DNA of 64,000 nucleotides, from contig JADFUC010001680.1 in NCBI GenBank assembly GCA_019722365.1, positions 62,001 to 126,000 of the forward strand, in the 5' to 3' direction. Shown in pieces: positions 57,310 through 64,000 of the stretch (positions are counted from its first letter, which is position 1; every line of letters begins with the position of its first letter). Below the pieces are notes generated by a model, which ran no database searches, was not told the DNA's origin, and saw only the letters and a program-made list of their open reading frames with translations. Origin of the DNA: Lithospermum erythrorhizon (Eukaryota > Streptophyta > Magnoliopsida > Boraginales > Boraginaceae). The position numbers and the translations under genes are program-made.

Positions 57310-58590
57310 AGAATGAGAGTTACCTTCTTGATGAAGTAAGAAAGGTCTTGCAAACTTATGGCAGCCAAGGTAATTTGGCTTTACTATACCAACCACACTG
57401 GGATCAGACGTAGCACATTGATCGGTGGGTTGTTGAATGTTGACCGTTGCCTATCATTGAATTTTGAACATGGATCATCTACTCTTGTCCCATCATTTAA
57501 TTCAAGTTTGGGTTAATGCTCGTCATATCTTATGGAGTATGTTTTAAATGTTTCCATCGTTGCAAAATTGTATGTTTTAAGCGGTCGTTTTGATGAAATA
57601 TATTTTAAAAAGTGTTTTATTTGGTTATTCTGTCAAAATGAACGTTAAGTTTGATTTTCTGAGATAATATTAGCCCTGTCAATTTGCACCAAAGCGTTTA
57701 AACTAACATCATTTTGAGGGAATGATGGCTCAGATACTTTAAACATAACAACTTAATTCAAATGATCATTTAGAAACTTATTATTGATCGGAAATGAACA
57801 GATGTTTTGAAGCTTGTGTCACTTGATCGAAATGGGTCATTGTACTTCAAGTTTTTATTAACTAGAAATAAAATTTTGAACATTCAAATAATCTTGTTTT
57901 GACCCCACTCAGAGATATAGAATTCATGAATTTAACCAAATGGATGATGCAACAATCAAATAGGGTTACTATAAAAAAAGAGCGTTGGTGCATTAAAAAT
58001 GTAGAAGACTTTCTCTTATGATGAAGAAGTGAATTTGTTATAGGAGATAAGCATATATGATGAAGAATAATGTAAAACGTGCATTGAAATTGTAAAATGA
58101 CAAATAATTAAAATCAATAATTTTAGACTAAAATGGCAATTAATAAAATCCAAAAAGAAATTATTAAGTAAAACTAAAACTAAATGGTTAAAAGATGAAA
58201 TTTAGTGCTTGCGCTTTAAAAGAGATTTTAATTTGTAGCCTTATTTTTTTCTTTGTTAGAATAGCAATACGCTCACATGCGATTATCTCTGATACCCCCT
58301 TAAAATATCACCACTTCATCTTTTTCCAATTCTTCCCACTACCAAAACCTTCCCCATCCCCACATTCTTCTCTTCATTGCTCATACTTCCTTTGCCCAGC
58401 TTTCCACTGCATCCCGCGCTTGAATCTCAAACATTCAGGCTCTGTTTTGCTACCTCCCCGCATGTATACACGACCCTTCTCTATTTTGTAGATCCCATCC
58501 CCCGTCACAGTATGTTTGAAACCAATTTGGCTATTAGCAGTGAAAAATATGGACTAGGTTGGGCGGTGAAAGTTTAGGAGAAGATAGTGA
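57310..58590. other. Intergenic sequence upstream of the LTPG gene
   Basis: No coding region is supportable. The overlapping plus-strand frames at 58195-58577 lack domains and lie in a pyrimidine-rich tract (58,320-58,500). The sequence from about 58,590 belongs to the next retroelement. Confidence 0.45.
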
Positions 58591-60078
58591 CTTGCTTGGT
58601 CCCGATCTTTGCTCAGATGAAATTCGAGAAGACTCATTTAGGCGGTTTTCAGACTTTTCGTGCCTAAGAATAACTAGTTAAGTTAGGTCTTTTGCCTACA
58701 TATAGAAAAGCGTTCTTTATGAGATGGTTATCACACAAATACATATAATCATCACAAGAAGAATATTAGGGCTTTAATATTCTTGAAGAACTTAGAGAAT
58801 TTATCTTTATTCTTAGTGGACTTTGTTGTTGAGATTTGTTGATAAAAAATACTCAAGCGATGGGCTAGTTAGTGAGACTTGTAATGTACGATTTAATTAG
58901 TGGATCTGCCAGCAACCAGCGAAATTAGCGTCTGGCATTGAGGGGTGAACATGTAAATTCTTGTATCTGTTTATTTTTCGCAATTTACTTCTATCATTAT
59001 CTATTGTTTGCTCAGGTTTGGGGGTTTAAATTAGGTGTTAAATCCAATAATTGGTATCAGAGCTAGAGTTCTTAATTAAAATATGAGATTTAATAGCGAG
59101 GAACGAAAGAGTGAGGACACATACATGTTATAGACAAATTTGACGGAATAGATTTTCCGTATTGAAAGATGTGTGTGGAGGATCATCTATACAGGAAGAA
59201 GCTGAATAAACTACTAAGGGAGAAACCTGAGAAGATGGATGATGATGAATGAAAGGAATTAGACAAGCAGGTCTTGGGTGTGATCGAGCCACCTTGTCAA
59301 AAGCATTCTTGATATTTGCCAAGTAGAGGCCACCTGAGAGTTGGTAGAAGGTATTGCGTGACACATATGTAGAAGCCTTCTACAAACAATAAAGGTATTT
59401 CTCACTTAAAAATTATTTCACCATAGATGTCGGATGGAACACTATAAGCGAAACATCCGAGATGATTTCAATAGCGTTATTTATCAGCGTGGCGGTAGAT
59501 AACGTTGATGATGATGAGATGCAAGGCCTAATCTTGTTGGCTTCATTACCTGATAGTTGGGAACCAATGAGGGCGGCGGTTAGTAATAATGTATGTACTA
59601 ACAAGGTTGAATTCAAGGTGGTTAAAGAGCGTATCTTGTCTGAAGAGGTACGTAAGAATGGTGTAGGTGAGAGTTCTAATAGTTACTGCGTTCGATGCGG
59701 TAAGAGAGGAAGAAACAGTGGAGATTTTGGAAATAATAGGAGATCACAGAGTAGAGAATGGATTAAGTTTTTGTGGGGCATGGCAAAATGGGTCACATGA
59801 AGTATTTATAAAGCTAACAATGATGCTTTCATGTGTGTTGAAGATTATTACGATGCTTTGGTTCATATCTGTGAATGCTTCCGTTGATTCACCGGATAAT
59901 AGATTTTGGAGCTTAACTTCACATCACTAATGATAGGAATATAATGAAGTTAATTATATTCTTTGGAACTTCAGGAGCGATTAAATGCTTGCTAATGGTG
60001 AATCGTTGGATGTAGTAGGTAGCATAGGAAATGTAAATATGAGGTTGGTTGATAGTTCTTTACGGAAGTTGACAAGGT
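58590..60078 (+). mobile_element. 5' fragment of a Ty1-copia element (element 4): LTR, PBS, gag, protease
   Basis: A primer site ttggtatcagagctag at 59,051-59,066 matches the initiator-Met tRNA complement almost perfectly and marks the end of the 5' LTR (about 58.6-59.05 kb; start uncertain). Downstream are gag and the start of protease. Everything after about 60,078 is missing. The break coincides with a short inverted repeat and the start of gypsy LTR sequence, so it was either cut by the gypsy insertion or joined by a deletion. Confidence 0.7.
59130..60070 (+). pseudogene. Copia gag with zinc knuckle and protease start (element 4)
   Basis: Gag: a frame at 59,490-59,760 gives 'VDDDEMQGLILLASLPDSW' and 'VKERILSEEVRKNG', the typical UBN2-type capsid end of Tork-like copia elements. 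A damaged CCHC knuckle follows ('YCVRCGKRGR', lacking the usual His and last Cys), then a second frame-shifted knuckle-like block near 59,770-59,805 ('GKMGHMK'). Protease: 'FWSLTSHH' at 59,903-59,926, where the usual WxLDSG-type catalytic block is damaged, and 'GNVNMRLVDSSLRKL' near 60,028-60,072. Gag would form the capsid and bind RNA. Two stop-bearing frames show it is dead. Confidence 0.7.
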
Positions 60079-60079
60079 A

Positions 60080-60111
60080 AGGCGTAGCAGAACACTTGGT
60101 CGGCTACGCCT
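60080..60111. repeat. 9-bp inverted repeat at a retroelement junction
   Basis: aggcgtagc (60,080-60,088) and gctacgcct (60,103-60,111) form a perfect stem with a 14-nt loop. It lies at the point where recognisable copia protease sequence ends and gypsy LTR-like sequence begins. Confidence 0.75.
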
Positions 60112-61890
60112 AAGGCTAAGATGGATTAGTAATCTACACATCAGTCATAGTATTTTTGGTAGGAAGCCGACAAGAAAATATACAACGGCACTAAACAATA
60201 ATCTAAAATCTAGAAAACAACATTTATATCAACCTCAAAACATATATATAACATGATCAAAATGCAGCACTTTCAGTGAAATACTACAAAATATGAGGAT
60301 AAGAAGAAGCTACTTTGAGGATATCTAGCCACCAGCTGTACCTCTGAATACTTAGCTCCTTGCCATAGATGGTGTCGGATGAGCGTCTCGCTTGACTACA
60401 AAGTGCAGGGGGTAAAATAAAAGGTAAAATTTGACTCAATGAATATTTATATAGCGAACTACTTAACTAATCACGTATAGCTAGGCATATGTAAACATAT
60501 AGTCTCAACAATTTAATAGAATCCACTCTCAAAAAGATCCAGAATAATTCAATAATATCTATAATCTAATCATATCAAATAATCCAACGAAATAAACTAT
60601 CACGTAGAAAGCGGCGTCACTCGTTGCTTACACTCGATAACGAGGACAAAAATCAATTCTTTCGTTTAGCCTGCTTCCCAATGGCGAGAATAAAATAGTA
60701 TAAAATCAGTTCCCGTTGCTTCCACTCCAACAAACGGGAAATCAACTCAACCTGTAGGAGAGTACCAACTAACCAGAATAGAGTTCGGCAAATGATGCGA
60801 CTTCGGATATACTTAGCGGTTATATCACAGTTTAATAAATACTTGATACTCAGCGTAGCAAGTCTCGATTATCACGTATCACATGTATAACTAATTTAGT
60901 AAAACTATACAACTTACATATACAGTATATATGAAAGATTATAAATACTCACCTCAAGCCAAAAGCCAAATATCAACTGACTTACTTACCTGAACAACAC
61001 TTTCGAACACGCTTTCTGGCTGCTCCCGGTAGCTAAAGAATATAAATAGTAACAATCACATTTAGGCAGTTTCTTTATTATGGTACAACATGATTAATAA
61101 TCTTAAATAAATTACTAATTTCGATTATTTAACAAAAACTTCAACCTTGAATATTTATAATTTAGTTTTTATCAAAAACGAACTTAATTCAAAAATTTCA
61201 AAAATAATTATAATAAGTAGAAAATTTAACTTGAGATAATATATTAAAATTGGAAATTTGTTTTATAATTGAAAATGACAATTTATTTTAATTTACTTCG
61301 GTTTTTAATTAAATATATTCAATTAAATAATTATATATAATCAAAATTCGGTTTATAATTTATATTTTATACTCAAATTATCAAGAAAGTTTATAAAAGT
61401 GGGCTTTTATTGATTTATAATAAAATTAAATTATTTCTCATTTTAAACCATAAAAACAAAATAAATAATTAAATAGATAAAATATAACATCCAAAATCAA
61501 CTTAATATTTTTACTCAATATTTATAGACGAAAAATTGGATTTAATATAACAAAATTATTAACTAAACATAAACTAAAATTTAAAAGAGATATAAAGTTT
61601 GTACCTTTATTGAGCTTTGTTAAAGTAAAATAACTAGAGATTCTTCAAATTACTTAAGATGGAAGATTGAGAAAGTTTGGAATGGATATTGAGTCGAGTT
61701 GTGGCCGAGAGATTGGGAGGGAATGTTCTTTATATGTTTCACTTAGTGAGAGGGAAAATGGTGATAATGATGAGAATGGAAATGGATAAGCATGAGTATA
61801 TGGGAGTAAAATGGACTTTCTTAATGGACTTGAGTAGGGTGGATTGGTTTTTAATTTTAAATATTTGAATAAATTTTTATTTATTCAATC
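60100..61890 (-). repeat. Probable 3' LTR of the Tekay/Del element, with internal subrepeats
   Basis: Lies downstream of the chromodomain and of a 'tttcgagacaaaaa' block (minus, about 61,905-61,920) that in this lineage precedes the polypurine tract. Contains imperfect repeats at 60,611-60,770, built on 'cccgttgcttccactcc'/'actcgttgcttacactc' with nearby 'cgataacgag' and 'aacggga' arms. AT-rich elsewhere. Confidence 0.45.
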
Positions 61891-61899
61891 ATCCTACTA

Positions 61900-64000
61900 A
61901 CAAAAATTTTTGTCTCGAAATTTAAATATATATACTCTACTAACCTTTCTCGAAAAAAGCGGATCTTTGAACCACGGCGTCTTATTCTCTTTCCCAGTAG
62001 CCTCTTTATCTTGATTCTGTATGCTACTCACCCGGAGAAATAACCTTATTGCATAATCTTTCTCTCTCAAAATCTAAATTTTTCTTGGTTGTTCCTCATA
62101 TGTAAGATCTTCTTTAAGATCAATTGGGTGAGAACTTTTAGAATGTGAGATTAAATCGGGGAATATATATTTCCAAAAGACAAGATACATGGAAAACATT
62201 ATGAATTCGTTTGGAGTTAGGAGGTAAAGCTATACGATACGCCCGATGGTCGACTTTAGAAATAATCATATGGTCGATATATCGTGGGCTCAATTTTCCT
62301 TCTTTTCGAATCTTAAAACACACGCTTTCCGGGGAGAATTCGTAAAAACACTTTATCCTGACTTGAAACTCGAAGTCAATCCGTGATCTTATGCAGATCT
62401 CAGTGTTGTTGTATTAATTTTATTCTTTCTACAGTTTTCTATTTAGCTCGGAACCATAGATTTTCTTATACCACTCGCCATTTCGACAAATTGGAGTTCG
62501 ACATCTTCTCTTTCATAAAAGAGCTTGAGTGACATTTCGATATTGCCATGAAAACTATTATTGTAAAAGCAAACTCATCCTTTACACGTAACATATCTCG
62601 AGTGTTTGAATTGTTCTCTCCATTGACAGTTGAGGTGAAATGAAGTACTCAGTTAACCACAAAATTCCATCGACTGTAGAAAACCTTTCCAAAATCGGAA
62701 AGTGAATCGGCGTCTCGGATACAATTGTTACTAGCGGCTCCATGAAATTAGGTACAATCAGATCAACATACAACTTTTTGCTAGCTGTTGGGACCGTGGA
62801 ATTCGATCTTATTGGAATAAAATGAGCTGACTTTGAAAGCCTATCAACTATCACCCAAATACCATCGTTCCTCTTAAATGTTCTTGGTAGTCCGAAAACA
62901 AAATCCATGGTAATGTGTTCCCATGTCCACTCAGGAATTGGAAGGGGTTGTAATAACCATGTTTGGATGTACATGCTCAATTTTACATGTTGTAGAGTCA
63001 AACACTTCGCTACCCAGTCGATAATGGCCACCAATAGGATGTTCTCAAGTCACGATACATCTTAGTACTACCAGGATGCATGCTATATGGGCGTTATGAG
63101 GCAACTTCCAAAAATTTCTCTATTTAATTAAATCGGTAGAATTTGCAAATAATGCGCCTTGCATACATTGTAAAATTCCCGTAAATCTACCGTTGTAAAA
63201 TTTGATCTGGTCCCATTCTTTACTTTCTCAATTATCTTTTTGTAGCTTTTCATCTTTGTTGTGAGTTATTGATTGATCAAGAAGGGTGAGTGCAACTCTT
63301 ATTTGTGGCAAAAGATTTCCATTCGCTCGATTCGAAATTAGCATGAAATTCTTTCGAATTCGGCTATTGGTTCCTTGACCGATATTTGTAAGGTAGAAAG
63401 AGGATTTTCCTTTACATTTCGATGCATCAGCAACTACATTGAAACTTTACTTGGATGATATTGACCAGAAAATGCCATCTTGATAAATTCGTCCATTTCA
63501 CTTGTATGAAATTCAAATCTTTGTGTGTAGGCAAGTATTTCAAACTCTTATGATCCGTAAAAATTTGACATGTCACTCCATACAAGTAATATCTCCAAAT
63601 CTTAAGCACAAAGACAATAGCAGCCAATTCCCGAATCATGTGTTGAGATATTCGTTTGTAGTTCTTGATTGTCGTGATCATGAAATTTCATCATTTCTAC
63701 CATGTTAAATTCGAGCACTTTTGATATGATGAGAAGCATTGATATAAATGATGTAACATTTGAATCTGACGGAAGAGTTAAAAGCTGGAGCGAGTTGGCT
63801 TTTCCTTTAATGCATTAAAAGCAATATTTCATGATAAATGTTTTCTAGTACAAATGATACGTCATTACCAGTCAAATTTAATTGATGGTGTTGCAAATTG
63901 AAAATCTTTATGAACCGTCTATAGTATCCAACTAAGCCAGGAAAACTTCTCACTTCGTAACCTTAGTTGAGTCGCTCTAATTAAATCCTGACTTATCTTT
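61900..64000 (-). pseudogene. Chromovirus pol remnant: RT end, RNase H, integrase, chromodomain
   Basis: Reverse-transcriptase thumb: 'VRSFLGLVGYYRRFIK'-like near 63,900-63,960. RNase H: '[17 protein letters not shown]' (63,574-63,624) and '[13 protein letters not shown]' (63,535-63,573). Integrase zinc region and core: 'VAKCLTLQHVK' near 63,000, 'LLQPLPIPEWTWEHITMDFV' (62,890-62,955) and 'WVIVDRLSKSAHFIPIRSN' near 62,810-62,865, where the D of the DDE triad is visible in 'TMDFV'. GPF/GPY-like end and chromodomain: 'KLSPRYIDHMIISKV', 'YRIALPP', 'HNVFHVS' (62,165-62,300), then 'DLTYEEQPRKILD' near 62,070-62,115. The chromodomain steers insertion through histone marks. Several frameshifts split it into at least four frames; non-functional. 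Confidence 0.8.

Larger units (their letters stand above)
60085..64000 (-). mobile_element. Ty3-gypsy chromovirus (Tekay/Del type), 3' part, running out of the window
   Basis: Minus-strand order from the right edge: end of reverse transcriptase, RNase H, integrase, chromodomain, then LTR-like AT-rich sequence. The integrase-then-chromodomain ending is specific to chromoviruses, and the motif set fits Tekay/Del. The 5' half lies beyond position 64,000. The 3' LTR is placed at about 60.1-61.9 kb but cannot be confirmed without the 5' LTR. Confidence 0.75.

Noticed and set aside
58195..58577. Pyrimidine-rich frames upstream of element 4 as a secreted peptide
   Set aside because: The hydrophobic start is composition-driven, two frames overlap and there is no recognised family.

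Overview
The window is nuclear DNA of a flowering plant. It has AT-rich intergenic sequence, intron-split genes with GT-AG junctions, Stowaway-type MITEs, nested Ty1-copia and Ty3-gypsy LTR retrotransposons, and plant-specific families (tyrosine/DOPA decarboxylase, GDSL esterase/lipase, GPI-anchored lipid-transfer protein, R1-like CC-NBS-LRR). The R1-like NLR type and a tyrosine decarboxylase of this form suggest an asterid, perhaps Lamiales. That placement is inference, not proof.

Layout. 1-5.9 kb is AT-rich intergenic sequence with MITEs. 6-9.2 kb holds remnants of DNA transposons: a hAT-like BED zinc finger and a region rich in GGACGTCC-type repeats. 10.2-25.2 kb is interpreted as one decayed Tat-lineage Ty3-gypsy element whose pol lies at 20.7-23.24 kb, split by a copia element with recognisable LTRs (11.83-20.52 kb). 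25.2-26.5 kb is the 3' part of an NLR disease-resistance gene, cut off at its 5' side where the retroelement sequence ends. 26.5-29.6 kb is intergenic and contains a (TAA)n-type low-complexity block of about 730 bp. 29.66-31.24 kb (minus) is an intact, single-exon tyrosine decarboxylase. 31.8-46.2 kb is a second nested stack: a minus-strand copia element interrupted by a plus-strand copia of a related family (33.45-40.77 kb). 47.96-50.83 kb is a third kind of copia with very short LTRs and a large internal deletion. 51.34-53.55 kb is a three-exon GDSL protein gene. 54.11-57.23 kb (minus) is a three-exon GPI-anchored lipid-transfer protein gene. 58.6-60.1 kb is the 5' end of another copia (PBS, gag, protease), and 60.1-64.0 kb is the 3' part of a minus-strand Tekay/Del chromovirus that runs off the window.

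Only three genes look functional at sequence level: the decarboxylase, the GDSL gene and the LTPG gene. They are separate transcription units with no sign of joint control. The decarboxylase would supply tyramine or dopamine for phenolic (phenylethanoid or amide) metabolism. The LTPG and GDSL proteins are predicted secreted or cell-surface proteins typical of cuticle and wall lipid metabolism, but the GDSL protein appears to have lost two of its catalytic-site residues.

Most notable observations: (1) the GDSL protein is a candidate pseudo-enzyme with an in-frame, stop-free second intron; (2) three related copia elements share a non-coding domain between RNase H and the 3' LTR and a GC-rich leader island; (3) repeat copies differ in a patchy way (identical blocks between scrambled CG-containing segments, plus homopolymer length errors) that may be unpolished long-read sequence rather than biology. 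No previously undescribed system could be demonstrated.
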